From Candidatus Andeanibacterium colombiense (GTDB lineage: Bacteria > Pseudomonadota > Alphaproteobacteria > Sphingomonadales > Sphingomonadaceae): a stretch of 64,000 nucleotides of DNA. The translations under genes were made by a program, and so were the position numbers. Below the pieces are notes generated by a model that worked only from the letters and a program-made list of their open reading frames with translations, made no database searches and was not told the DNA's origin. The stretch covers positions 2,604,001 to 2,668,000 of the forward strand of contig CP119316.1 in NCBI GenBank assembly GCA_029202985.1, written 5' to 3'. This document shows, piece by piece, positions 47,792-55,939 of this stretch. Every line of letters starts with the position of its first letter. Positions within the stretch are counted from its first letter, which is position 1.

Positions 47792-47929
47792 GTGCAGATC
47801 GCCACCTATGATGTGAACGGCATCAACCGGCGCTTGCCGGTGCGCGCTTACCCGACGGCCGCCAGCGGGACGGATGCCACGACGCGCCTATATCGGTTTC
47901 ACGGAACCGCCTTGGCCGGGGCTGGTTGA
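47792..47929 (+). pseudogene. Fragment of exodeoxyribonuclease III (xthA) N-terminus
   Basis: From GTG 47792 the frame reads 'VQIATYDVNGINRRLPV', nearly the canonical start of exonuclease III proteins ('MKIATxNVNGIxxRLPV'). Similarity stops after 17 residues; the frame then runs through unrelated sequence to TGA at 47929. It looks like a deletion remnant whose body is missing. No other exonuclease III motif is seen nearby. Confidence 0.55.
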
Positions 47930-47935
47930 GCGAGC

Positions 47936-48118
47936 ATGACAGATACGAAACCGCTCCATCCCGAAGGGGGCAGCCCGAGCCAGAAAGACCGGCTGGCCAA
48001 GGCGACCGAAAACCAGTCTTCGGTAAGCCCGGAAGATTATCCGGAGGCCGAGCGCGAAGGGCAGGCGGCGATCGCCGGCAAAGGCGCGCCGCATGGCAAG
48101 GGCGCGGCCAAGAAGTAG
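47936..48118 (+). CDS. Small hydrophilic protein, unknown
   Basis: 60 residues from ATG 47936. It is rich in Gly, Lys, Glu and Pro ('KPLHPEGGSPSQKDRLAKA', 'SPEDYPEAEREGQAAIAGKG', 'APHGKGAAKK'), with no hydrophobic core, so probably disordered. Such proteins are common among general-stress genes. GGAAC-N17-GTT precedes the start closely and loosely resembles an EcfG-type promoter, but the match is imperfect. It is convergent with the GH65 gene. Confidence 0.6.
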   Translation: MTDTKPLHPEGGSPSQKDRLAKATENQSSVSPEDYPEAEREGQAAIAGKGAPHGKGAAKK

Positions 48119-48146
48119 GTTCGCGCGAGCCGCTGCGATCACAGCG

Positions 48147-50216
48147 TTACAGGAAAGTCAGTTCGGCCCGCTCCGCGCCGTGCACCGCGCGCAGGCGCGC
48201 CGGCCGGCCGCGAACCCACAATCGTTCGACCTCGATCGCCTCCCACCCCTGGGGCAGCACGATTTCACGCCGCGGCCACAACGCCGGGTCGCCGTCGTCG
48301 ATCTCGAGGCCCGTGAACCCATAAAGCAGGCCCAGCAGCATCCCACCCAGATTGGCGAAGAACGGCCCGGCATGGACTTTGCTGTCAGGATGGTCGGGCC
48401 GGTATTCGAGGCACTGATGGAAGCGCGGAAAATCGTAGGCTGCGTAGCCTTCCTCGAACAGTTTCAGGCTCAGTTCGCGGTCGCCTGCCAGCGCCGCCCA
48501 AACGGGGTAGAGCGCTGGCAGCATCGGCGCGCCGACATAATCGCGCCAGTGGGCGAGGAATAGATTCAGCGTAGCGCGGCGTTCCCGCTCCGAGGCCGGA
48601 TAGCTGAGCGGGAACAGCCCGGCGAGTGGGGACGGTGTGGCCCCTTTGGATTCGTCGATGCGGAAATCGTCGTGCGACGGGATCGCCCCGTCGGCGCGGC
48701 GTGGGAGATAAAGGTCGGCCAATACCTCGGACCAGCGCGGTGGCGTTTCGTGGCCGAGCGTCTCGGCCGCCCTGATCGCGCGGCGCAGCACATCGTGAGC
48801 GCCCATCAGCGTAAAGGCGTCGTTGTCGGGCGGGTCAGGCACTTCGGCCGGGCCCATCGCCCGCAGCATCTCGAAGCCGCGCCCGGTGCGGGCGACCCGG
48901 CTGACGATCCAGTCCGCCACGCCGCGCAGCACCGGCCAGGCCTGTTCGGCCAGATAGGCCTGTTCGCCGGTCGCATCGGCGAGCTGTGCAAACGCGCGCG
49001 CGGTGTGGAGCGATGCGTGATCCTCGCTCGCCGCCGCCGAGCCGTCGCCAGGCGCCGCTTCCTGCGTCGTCGCCGGGCCTGCTTCCCACGGGAACTGCAG
49101 CCCGTCCCGTCCGGCCAGCCGGGCATTGGCCCCGGCCGCGTCGATACCCCGGGTGCGGAACCGCAGCAGCGCCCGCGCCGCCTCGGGATGCATCAGGATC
49201 AGCGGCGGGACGCAGAACGCATCGATGTCCCACATCACGTGGCCGTAATAATAATGGTAGTCGTGCCAGCTCGCCAAACCGAAGATCGAGGTCGCCGAGG
49301 GGGAGGCCGGATGGACCGAGGCGTTGAGGTAGAAGAACGCCGCGTCGATCAGCGCTTGGTGAGGTTCCGAAGCGCCGCGCACCACGATCCGCGATTTCCA
49401 CAATTCGGCCCAGGCCTCGCGGTTGGCCGCGCGCAGCCGATCGAAGCCGAGCTTGCGCCCGCGCGTGACGCGCCGCACCGCCTCCTCGTCGGGCCAGTGG
49501 TGAAGCGCCGACGGAATCAGTGCGGCGATCTGGCGCAGACGCAGCTTGCGGCCGGCCGTGGCGCGCAGGCAGTAGCTCGTCTGGAGCGGGCCCGTCATGT
49601 CCCAGCGGAGCATCTCCGGCTCGGCTTGTGCGCCGGCGAGCTCGGTATCCAGGGCGATGCCGCAGCATGTCAGCCCGCCCTCGGTCTCCCACAGCAGCGA
49701 TCCGTCGCACACCGGCTCGGTCTCGCCGGGGGTATCGACCAAGCGCCGCCGCACGCGCCCGCGCAGGTCCGCGGTGTCGACACTCGCGCGCAGTTCCACG
49801 TCGCAGGCCTTGCTCACCTGCACCGTGATTTCCTGCAGCACCAGCGCGGCTGAACTGCGGCTCGCGAAGGTCAGAACCTCGACCTCCGCGCGCACTTCGT
49901 CGGCAGTGAAGGCGAAGCTCGTGGTCAGCTCGCCGCTTGCAAAATCATAGGACTGGCGCAGGTCGGAGACCGCCCACGGCTGGTCCGAGAGGAATACGCC
50001 GTCCAGCGCAATATCCCCGCCCAGCGGATAAGGCAACGGCACCGCCGCCTCGATCCGGCGTTCGGGGTGCTCGCCCGCGACGCCGCTGACGATCGCCTCG
50101 CCGGTCATCAACGGCATTTCGCGGACGCGTAGCCCAATAAGGCCGTTGCTGACATAGGCCGGCAACTCGCCGTTGCGTGGCCCTTCGCATGGCGGGGGGT
50201 TGAGCGGGCGGGTCAA
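48147..50216 (-). CDS. Glycoside hydrolase family 65-type enzyme (trehalase/phosphorylase-like)
   Basis: 689 residues. The N-terminal beta-sandwich region ('GELPAYVSNGLIGLRVREMP') is followed by an (alpha/alpha)6 barrel. The family block 'YYGHVMWDIDAFCVPPLILM' with 'HPEAARALLRFRTRGIDAA' corresponds to the GH65 'GH..WD.E.F..P......PE.AR.LL.YR' region. The Glu of 'AMGPAEVPDPPDNDAFT' fits the general acid position. The C-terminal 'LEYRPDHPDSKVHAGPFFANLGG' (in part) also matches GH65/acid-trehalase-like hydrolases. It may hydrolyse or phosphorolyse an alpha-glucoside such as trehalose. No signal peptide, so probably cytoplasmic. Hemerythrin gene lies immediately upstream in the same direction. 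Confidence 0.82.
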   Translation of the reverse strand: MTRPLNPPPCEGPRNGELPAYVSNGLIGLRVREMPLMTGEAIVSGVAGEHPERRIEAAVPLPYPLGGDIALDGVFLSDQPWAVSDLRQSYDFASGELTTSFAFTADEVRAEVEVLTFASRSSAALVLQEITVQVSKACDVELRASVDTADLRGRVRRRLVDTPGETEPVCDGSLLWETEGGLTCCGIALDTELAGAQAEPEMLRWDMTGPLQTSYCLRATAGRKLRLRQIAALIPSALHHWPDEEAVRRVTRGRKLGFDRLRAANREAWAELWKSRIVVRGASEPHQALIDAAFFYLNASVHPASPSATSIFGLASWHDYHYYYGHVMWDIDAFCVPPLILMHPEAARALLRFRTRGIDAAGANARLAGRDGLQFPWEAGPATTQEAAPGDGSAAASEDHASLHTARAFAQLADATGEQAYLAEQAWPVLRGVADWIVSRVARTGRGFEMLRAMGPAEVPDPPDNDAFTLMGAHDVLRRAIRAAETLGHETPPRWSEVLADLYLPRRADGAIPSHDDFRIDESKGATPSPLAGLFPLSYPASERERRATLNLFLAHWRDYVGAPMLPALYPVWAALAGDRELSLKLFEEGYAAYDFPRFHQCLEYRPDHPDSKVHAGPFFANLGGMLLGLLYGFTGLEIDDGDPALWPRREIVLPQGWEAIEVERLWVRGRPARLRAVHGAERAELTFL

Positions 50217-50217
50217 G

Positions 50218-50721
50218 TCAGGCCGGAATGACCTGCACGACCTTTAGTTCGGCCGGCGGCAACTGGCCCTCCTGGGTCAGCTCTTCCTTGCGCGCGAGCA
50301 TCCTGTCGCGCAGTTCGACCAGATCGACGTCGGTCTTGCGGCACTGGGCGAACATGCCTTCGCTCGGCCGCTCCTCCTCCTCGACGTGATGCTTGATCTC
50401 TTCCGACAGTACTTTGACCTTCGCGTCGTAATAATCGTCTTCCGGGGTCGATGCCTCGATGTCGTTCACCAGCACCTTGGCACCATCGTGCTCGACATAG
50501 GCTTCGGCCAGCGTGTCGTCCTCGATCTTGCCGACGAAGGCGGGGTAAAAGATCTCTTCCTCGATCTGGGTGTGGATCTTCAGTTCGGTGCAGATCTGGC
50601 GGGCCAGCTTCTGCTTCTTCGCGTTGGCGCCGGCGGCTTCGAACTGTTCGAACAGCTCCTCGACCTTGCGGTGGTCGGCCTTGAGCAGGGCAATCGCGTC
50701 GGTGAATTCTTCCTGGGGCAT
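50218..50721 (-). CDS. Hemerythrin HHE domain protein
   Basis: 167 residues from ATG 50721. The His and Glu residues of the HHE four-helix bundle are visible: 'LLKADHRKVEELFEQF', 'IHTQIEEEIFYPAF', 'AYVEHDGAKVLVND' and 'EIKHHVEEEERPSEGMF'. Di-iron HHE proteins bind O2, NO or act in stress response. A Lys/Leu-rich C-terminus follows ('RMLARKEELTQEGQLP'). Its stop is 1 bp from the GH65 start, so both are likely one transcript. Role in stress protection is typical of the family, not shown here. Confidence 0.87.
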   Translation of the reverse strand: MPQEEFTDAIALLKADHRKVEELFEQFEAAGANAKKQKLARQICTELKIHTQIEEEIFYPAFVGKIEDDTLAEAYVEHDGAKVLVNDIEASTPEDDYYDAKVKVLSEEIKHHVEEEERPSEGMFAQCRKTDVDLVELRDRMLARKEELTQEGQLPPAELKVVQVIPA

Positions 50722-51116
50722 CGGGCTTCTCCATGCTGGCGATGCGTTCCCAATGATGGAGCGCGGCAAAAGGTCCCGAAATCCGCAAAGAGCCCGCGAT
50801 CTGCGGGGAGGGGAGTATCCGCGCTTTAATGGCGGAGGCTGCAGCGTATAAACACGCTGGCGGAGACGGATTCATGCAAAAATTGTATTTGCATGACCAT
50901 TTTCCGCAATTTTTCATATGACCTAATTTTAGCTATAAGTATTGTCATGCTCGGTTTGGTCGAGTCCGCAACCTGCGATGGAATCTCGTCACCATTCGCC
51001 CTAAAGTGGGATGACGTAGTTCCGGCCTCCGCCGTCGATGTCCGGGATATGTTGCCAACCGTAACTGGAGTGCCCGCCGCTAACGTCGCATCTTCTGAAG
51101 TGGAGTTATTGAGCGT
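50722..51116. other. Region without a confident gene, lower GC
   Basis: About 400 bp between the hemerythrin gene and the regulatory motif. A 75-codon frame on the plus strand (50893-51120, 'MTIFRNFSYDLILAISIVML') and a 124-codon frame on the minus strand (50826-51200) overlap; neither has a ribosome site or a recognisable relative. The AT content is visibly higher than the surroundings. Possibly a gene remnant or acquired piece. Confidence 0.4.
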
Positions 51117-51155
51117 GTAACAGCCTGTTACGAACCCCATTACCGTAATTAACTG
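51117..51155 (+). promoter_or_regulatory. Compound motif upstream of the CDF/ABC operon
   Basis: GTAACAGCCTGTTAC (51117-51131), a 7-bp spacer, then ATTACCGTAATTAACT (51139-51154). The first element is a 15-bp inverted repeat, and the second a palindrome centred on C51144. The same layout recurs upstream of the TonB-FhuF operon and the PhyH gene. It lies about 90 bp before the CDF start. Confidence 0.65.
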
Positions 51156-51190
51156 GCAGCCCTCGCGCCCAGTCCGCATCCCCTCCGTGC

Positions 51191-51218
51191 CCCTCGCCAA
51201 ATGTCACTCTGGCGAGGG
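51191..51218 (+). promoter_or_regulatory. Leader hairpin before the CDF gene
   Basis: CCCTCGCCA (51191-51199) pairs perfectly with TGGCGAGGG (51210-51218) over a 10-nt loop, 26 bp before the ATG. No T-run follows, so it is more likely a leader structure than a terminator. No riboswitch consensus was recognised. Confidence 0.45.
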
Positions 51219-51244
51219 ACAAACCACGGGTTCGAACGGCGGGC

Positions 51245-52276
51245 ATGCACTCCCATTCTCATCATCATGGAGCCGTCAGGTCGGCGCAGGAAGAACTCGC
51301 AGCTTGCGAGTGGGCAGCAGGGCGCGGCTATTTCCTCGGGGCGCGACACGATCGCAATGCGCACAAGACGGCGTGGGTGCTGGTCCTCTGCACACTGACG
51401 ATGATCGCGGAGATCGTCGCCGGTCTGCTGTTCGGTTCGATGGCACTGCTCGCGGACGGGCTGCATATGGCGACGCACGCCGGCGTGATGCTGGTCGCCG
51501 CGGCGGCGTATCGGATCGCGTGGAAGAACCGCGCGAGCGAAGCCTATTCCTTCGGCACGGGCAAGGTCGGCGACCTCGCCGCCTTCGCCAGCGCGCTCGC
51601 CTTGGCAGCGACTGCGGTGTTCCTTGCGGTCGAGAGCGTGCACCGCCTGTTCCAGCCGGTGCCGATTGCATTCGACGAAGCGATCCCGGTGGCGTTTCTC
51701 GGTCTGATCGTAAACGTGCTCTCGGTCTGGCTCCTGCACGACGGGCACGATCACGGGCACGGGCACGGGCACGGGCACGGGCACGGGTATTCCCACGGGC
51801 ACGACCATCATCACGATCACCACGACCATGACGACGATCATGACCATCACCACGATCACAGCCACGACTTGAACCTCCGGACAGCCTATGCCCACGTCGT
51901 GTCGGACGCGGGGATCGGCGTGCTCGCTATCGCCGGCCTGTTCGCCGCGCGCCAATGGGGCTGGGTCTGGCTCGATCCGGTGCTCGGCATCGTCGCCGCG
52001 GTCGCGATTCTCCGGTGGTCGGCGGCTCTGCTCAAGGCGGCCGGCGCCGTGCTGCTCGACAAAGTGCCGGATCGCCATCTCGCGGCTGAGGCCCGGCGCA
52101 TTCTCGAGGCCGATGGTGCGCATGTTGCGGACTTCCATCTCTGGCAGGTCGGACCGGGTCATTACGCGGTGCTCGCGTCGCTCGAAGCGGCACGCCAGCC
52201 GCCGTCTCATTACCGCGCCAGCCTGTCGGCCCTGCCGTTGCTCGCGCACGTGACGATCGAGATTTCCGAGGGATGA
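51245..52276 (+). CDS. Cation diffusion facilitator (CDF) metal exporter, DmeF-like, with long His-rich loop
   Basis: 343 residues from ATG 51245. Begins with a metal-binding 'MHSHSHHHG'. Six membrane helices; the metal site motifs are 'LADGLHMATHAGVML' in helix 2 and 'YAHVVSDAGIGVLAI' in helix 5. Between helices 4 and 5 is a loop of about 45 residues composed almost only of His, Asp and Gly ('HDHGHGHGHGHGHGYSHGHD' and onward), encoded partly by tandem GGGCAC. CDF proteins exchange Zn, Co, Ni or Fe(II) for protons, exporting metal from the cytoplasm. The DmeF subgroup favours cobalt/nickel. Its stop overlaps the start of an ABC importer binding protein, an unexpected partner. Confidence 0.88.
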   Translation: MHSHSHHHGAVRSAQEELAACEWAAGRGYFLGARHDRNAHKTAWVLVLCTLTMIAEIVAGLLFGSMALLADGLHMATHAGVMLVAAAAYRIAWKNRASEAYSFGTGKVGDLAAFASALALAATAVFLAVESVHRLFQPVPIAFDEAIPVAFLGLIVNVLSVWLLHDGHDHGHGHGHGHGHGYSHGHDHHHDHHDHDDDHDHHHDHSHDLNLRTAYAHVVSDAGIGVLAIAGLFAARQWGWVWLDPVLGIVAAVAILRWSAALLKAAGAVLLDKVPDRHLAAEARRILEADGAHVADFHLWQVGPGHYAVLASLEAARQPPSHYRASLSALPLLAHVTIEISEG

Positions 52277-53175
52277 GGGGCGCGGCGTTCCGCAATGCAT
52301 GTTTTGCGGGCGCAGCCCTGGCCGGCCTGCCGCTTGCCTGTGTCGGCGCAGCGCAGATCTATCATGCGCGCCGCCTTGCGACGCAAGACCCGGACAAGCC
52401 GCAGCGGATCATGTCGACCAACATGTGCTCCGACATATTGCTGTTGATGCTGGTCCCGAAAGAGCGGATCGTCTCGATCACCCGCCTCGCGCACGCTCCG
52501 GTCGAAGCCCTGCTGCCGGGCGCGGACCGCGGCGTAGCGATCAACCACGGCACCGCCGAGGAAGTGGTGCGCGACCGGCCCGACCTGATCCTCGCGAGCC
52601 CGTGGAGCACCGCGACGATGCGCAAGCTGGCTGCAAAGGTCGGCGCGCCGGTTGTCGAGATCGATTCCGCCAATAGTTTCGCCGACATCCGCCGGATCGT
52701 CCGCCAGACCGGCAGGCTGGTGGGCGAACCCGAGCGGGCCGAGGTGCTGATCGCCGACATGGACCGCAAGCTTGCCCGGCTTGAGGCCACCAAGCCCACG
52801 CGGCCTATCGATGTCGCAGTGTGGAATGGCTCCGGTTCGGTGCCCGGCGAGGGGACGCTGACTGACGAAATCATCCGCTCTGCCGGTGCCCGCAACATCG
52901 CCGCCAAGTTCCCGGACACGCGCTATTCGAGCTACAGCATCGAGGAACTGCTGGTCGCCCGGCCCGATGCGCTGATGCGCGGGGTCGATCGCTACGACGC
53001 GCCCTCGCTGCGCGACTCCGCCGGCGAGCATCCGCTGATCCGCAGCGCCTACCGCAACCGGCGCGTGACCTATCCGGATTCGCTCTACACCTGCGGCCTG
53101 CCGCAATCCGCCGATGCTGCGATCGAACTGCGCGAGGTGCTGATGAAGACCGCTCCCGGGAAAGTGCCATGGTAA
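52273..53175 (+). CDS. Periplasmic metal-chelate/cobalamin binding protein (BtuF/FecB-type)
   Basis: 300 residues; ATG overlaps the CDF stop. N-terminal hydrophobic export signal with a lipobox-like end ('AGLPLAC'). Two lobes joined by a long helix, with the class III motifs 'QRIMSTNMCSDILLLML', 'VSITRLAHAPVEAL', 'GTAEEVVRDRPDLILASP' and 'YSSYSIEELLVARPDALM'. The family binds vitamin B12, haem or ferric siderophores and delivers them to a FecCD-type permease. Which ligand is bound here is not certain. Its stop overlaps the permease gene by 7 bp. Confidence 0.85.
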   Translation: MRGAAFRNACFAGAALAGLPLACVGAAQIYHARRLATQDPDKPQRIMSTNMCSDILLLMLVPKERIVSITRLAHAPVEALLPGADRGVAINHGTAEEVVRDRPDLILASPWSTATMRKLAAKVGAPVVEIDSANSFADIRRIVRQTGRLVGEPERAEVLIADMDRKLARLEATKPTRPIDVAVWNGSGSVPGEGTLTDEIIRSAGARNIAAKFPDTRYSSYSIEELLVARPDALMRGVDRYDAPSLRDSAGEHPLIRSAYRNRRVTYPDSLYTCGLPQSADAAIELREVLMKTAPGKVPW

Positions 53176-54155
53176 GGCGGTTCGCCTGGCCGCTGACGGG
53201 GGCGATCCTGCTGGCCCTGTGCATCCTGCTGTCGCTGGGGACCGGCCGCGTCTGGCTCAATCCGGCGGTGCTGTTCGACGGCATCTTCCAGCCCAAGCCG
53301 AACTTGTCCTGGCTGATCCTGTCCGACCTGCGGCTTCCGCGCACCGTCCTCGGCCTGCTGGTCGGCGCGACCATGGGCCTGTCCGGCGCGGTGCTGCAGG
53401 GCCTGCTGCGCAATCCTCTGGCCGAACCCGGTCTGCTCGGCGTGTCGGCGGGGGCGGCCCTCGGCGCGGTGATCGCGATCTACTTCGGGATGAGCGCGGC
53501 GTTCTTCCTCGCCACCCCGCTGATGGGCATCGCCGGCGCGCTGGTCGCCGCGACGCTGACGCTGCAACTCGGGCGCGGCAGCACGCTGACGATGATCCTT
53601 GCCGGCGCGGCGGTGTCGGGCATGATGGGGGCAGGGCTCAATCTCGCGCTCAACTTCGCGCCCAATCCCTATGCGGCCTACGAGATGACCACCTGGCTGC
53701 TCGGCTCGCTGGCAGATCGCGACTGGGACCAGACGCTGCTCGCGCTGCCCTTCATCCTCGCCGGCTGGATTTGCCTGATCGCGACAGTGCGCGACCTCGA
53801 CGCGCTGACCCTGGGCGAAGCGCAGGCGGAGAGCCTCGGCGTCGATCTCCGGCGGACCCGCTTTCTCGCTCTGGCGGGAACCGCGCTGGCAGTCGGCGCG
53901 GCGACGGCGGTAACCGGAGCGGTGAGCTTCATCGGGCTGATGGCGCCGCATATCGTCCGCCCCTTCGTCGGCCACCAGCCGAGCAAGGTGCTGCTGCCGT
54001 CGGCCCTGTTCGGCGCGATCCTGCTGGTGTTCGCCGATGTCGCGACCAAGATCATCCCGACCTCGCAGGAGCTGAAGCTGGGCGTTCTCACCAGCATGGT
54101 CGGCACGCCGTTCTTTTTCTGGCTGGTCGGCCGCCTCCGGAAGATGTCGCCATGA
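53169..54155 (+). CDS. FecCD/BtuC-family ABC permease
   Basis: 328 residues from ATG 53169. Typical signatures: 'LILSDLRLPRTVLGLLVGATMGLSGAVLQG' (in part), 'NPLAEPGLLGVSAGAALGAV', and 'GAVSFIGLMAPHIVRPFVGH', the cytoplasmic coupling-helix region shared by BtuC and FecCD. About ten membrane helices. It forms a homodimeric channel for uptake of a cobalamin or ferric-chelate ligand across the inner membrane, driven by the ATPase encoded next. Overlaps both neighbours. Confidence 0.9.
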   Translation: MVRRFAWPLTGAILLALCILLSLGTGRVWLNPAVLFDGIFQPKPNLSWLILSDLRLPRTVLGLLVGATMGLSGAVLQGLLRNPLAEPGLLGVSAGAALGAVIAIYFGMSAAFFLATPLMGIAGALVAATLTLQLGRGSTLTMILAGAAVSGMMGAGLNLALNFAPNPYAAYEMTTWLLGSLADRDWDQTLLALPFILAGWICLIATVRDLDALTLGEAQAESLGVDLRRTRFLALAGTALAVGAATAVTGAVSFIGLMAPHIVRPFVGHQPSKVLLPSALFGAILLVFADVATKIIPTSQELKLGVLTSMVGTPFFFWLVGRLRKMSP

Positions 54156-54925
54156 CCCTGCTTGCAGCCGAGAATGTCACTGTGCGCCGCGGAGGGCGCG
54201 CGATTGTCGACGATGTGTCACTGACCCTCGAAAGCGGCAGCTTCGTCGGCCTGCTCGGCCCCAACGGCGCGGGCAAGTCAACGCTGATGTCGGTGCTGGT
54301 CGGATTGCTCCAGCCGGATGAAGGGATGGTATCGCTCGACGGAATGCCGATCAAGGACATGGACCGCCGGACACTCGCCCGCGCGCGCTCCTATCTCCCG
54401 CAAAACCCGCGCGCCGAATGGCCGATCTCCGTCGAGCGGCTGATCGCGCTGGGCCTCACGCCGCAGCTGCCGGTGTTCGGCGGGTTGTCGGACGCGATGC
54501 AGGAACGGGTCGATGCGGTGATCGACCAGTTCGACATGCAGCAGCACCGCGAGCAACCGGTCACGACGCTCTCGGGCGGCGAACTGGCGCGGGCCATGCT
54601 CGCGCGGGCGCTGGTCGGCGAACCGGAGCTGCTGCTGGCCGACGAACCCCTCGCGGGCCTCGACCCCCGCCACGCGCTCGACAGCGTCCGGCGGCTGCGG
54701 GCGCTTGCCGATGGCGGCAAGCTGGTGGCCGCTTCGATCCACGAACTGACGCTTGCGGCGCGCTACACCACCCATGTCGCGGTACTGCTCGAAGGCGAGC
54801 TGGTCGCGTTCGGCCCGACCGCGACTACATTGAACTCGAGGCTGCTGGCCGAAGTGTTCGAGGTCGATGCCTGCGTCACCGGAGCAGGAACACCGACCGC
54901 GATGGTCGATTTCGTCGCTGCCTAG
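54152..54925 (+). CDS. ABC transporter ATPase, BtuD/FecE-type
   Basis: 257 residues; ATG overlaps the permease stop. Walker A 'GLLGPNGAGKSTLMSVLVG', Q-loop 'YLPQNPRAEWP', ABC signature 'TLSGGELARAMLARALV', Walker B 'LLLADEPLAGLDP', and the switch His in 'AASIHELTLAA'. It supplies energy to the permease. It ends 6 bp before the stop codon of the convergent 331-residue protein, leaving no room for a conventional terminator between the two operons. Confidence 0.9.
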   Translation: MTLLAAENVTVRRGGRAIVDDVSLTLESGSFVGLLGPNGAGKSTLMSVLVGLLQPDEGMVSLDGMPIKDMDRRTLARARSYLPQNPRAEWPISVERLIALGLTPQLPVFGGLSDAMQERVDAVIDQFDMQQHREQPVTTLSGGELARAMLARALVGEPELLLADEPLAGLDPRHALDSVRRLRALADGGKLVAASIHELTLAARYTTHVAVLLEGELVAFGPTATTLNSRLLAEVFEVDACVTGAGTPTAMVDFVAA

Positions 54926-54931
54926 GGGCGC

Positions 54932-55927
54932 TCAAGCGTGAAGCGCCGCTTCCTGGTCTGGCTCAGGAAGACGATCATAGCGCAGGCGCCACGCCTCTGC
55001 ACGGTCGGGCCGGGTGCGGGCGATCCGGCGCAGCGCGATCCGCGCCTCGGTGCGGCCACGGCGCGTCTCTGGCCAGTGGAACTCTTCAGGCGAAGAGCCG
55101 GTATCAACCGCCTCTTCGACCGAGCGCCGCACCAGCCGATCCTGCGGCAGGCCAAATTCGGCCAATATGCCTTCGAACAAGCCATCCAGTTCAACGTCGA
55201 ACGGCACCCGCATGCCCATCGCATCGCGCCACGGCGAGCGTGGGTGGAGGTGCAGCACCGGCTGCAAACCCTTGGGGATCGGTGAGTTGGCGGCATGGGT
55301 CAGGCCCGAGGCGACCATCTTGGGGAGTAAATGCGTATGCGGTCCTTCGGGGCTGTTACCGCCCGGAAGCGGGATCGGTGCATAGACCTCTACCCGGCCG
55401 ACCGGCGAGATCACCACGCGATGTGGCTGGGCGCGCAGGACTTCACCCATCACCGCGCCGCCTTCGGGTCCGAACAGATTCTTGCCCTCGAGGCCCTTCA
55501 AGGCCTTCGCGAGCTGCGCGTCACTGGTTCGCGCGCAGAAGCGAACATGGCCGCGGCCCACGCCGAGATCGAACAAATCCGCCTCGCGGTCTTCCTTGCG
55601 CAAGGCCTCCGCATCCTTGCCGAGCCATGAAACGCCCGCGTGATCCATCTCCTCGTCAGGCAGGTCGAGGCAGAAGGCCACTGACTGCCCCCAGGTCTCT
55701 CCGTCGCTCGACAGCGTGTCGAAAGCGACCGCCTGCAATCCGGGCACGGTGTGGACGCTGATCCCGGCGCGCGGGGTGACGATCATCACCGCGCCGCCGT
55801 CGCGGACGAAGCGAACGTCCTCGTCCTCGTCGCGCATGAATTCGCCGACCGCGCCGAAAGTGCCGATGCTCCAGCCGTGGCGGGGGTCGGCGAGCATATG
55901 ATCGATGAGACCGCTGATCTTGTTCAT
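54932..55927 (-). CDS. Unknown protein, last gene of the TonB-FhuF operon
   Basis: 331 residues from ATG 55927, with GAGGAAGAAATGA upstream. No signal peptide or membrane segment. It contains 'DPRHGWSIGTFGAVGEFMRD', 'HTHLLPKMVASGLTHAAN', 'VLHLHPRSPWRDAMGMRVPF' and 'DRLVRRSVEEAVDTG'. The His-rich pieces 'GPHTHLL' and 'LHLHP' could bind metal. I do not recognise a characterised family. It lies 12 bp behind the FhuF-like gene, so it is almost certainly part of the metal-chelate uptake operon. A cytoplasmic role in release or handling of the imported ligand is inference. Confidence 0.75.
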   Translation of the reverse strand: MNKISGLIDHMLADPRHGWSIGTFGAVGEFMRDEDEDVRFVRDGGAVMIVTPRAGISVHTVPGLQAVAFDTLSSDGETWGQSVAFCLDLPDEEMDHAGVSWLGKDAEALRKEDREADLFDLGVGRGHVRFCARTSDAQLAKALKGLEGKNLFGPEGGAVMGEVLRAQPHRVVISPVGRVEVYAPIPLPGGNSPEGPHTHLLPKMVASGLTHAANSPIPKGLQPVLHLHPRSPWRDAMGMRVPFDVELDGLFEGILAEFGLPQDRLVRRSVEEAVDTGSSPEEFHWPETRRGRTEARIALRRIARTRPDRAEAWRLRYDRLPEPDQEAALHA

Positions 55928-55939
55928 TTCTTCCTCTCC

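Noticed and set aside
47895..47936. EcfG-type promoter (GGAAC-N17-GTT) before the 60-residue protein
   Set aside because: The -10 part lacks the expected C and lies only about 10 bp from the ATG; too weak to list as a feature.
50826..51200. 124-codon minus-strand frame in the gap before the CDF gene
   Set aside because: No ribosome site, unusual composition, overlaps the regulatory motif; kept only as part of the unassigned region.
51225..51244. TTCGAAC flanked by GGG/GGC, like a tRNA T-loop
   Set aside because: The flanking bases do not form a 5-bp T-stem, and no acceptor, D- or anticodon arm is present upstream.
51155..51244. Cobalamin riboswitch in the leader of the CDF/ABC operon
   Set aside because: No B12-box-like conserved core was recognisable and the leader is too short; only a simple hairpin is present.
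51739..51800. Short tandem repeats resembling a repeat array
   Set aside because: The units are contiguous hexamers inside a coding frame for a His-rich loop, with no spacers, so not CRISPR.
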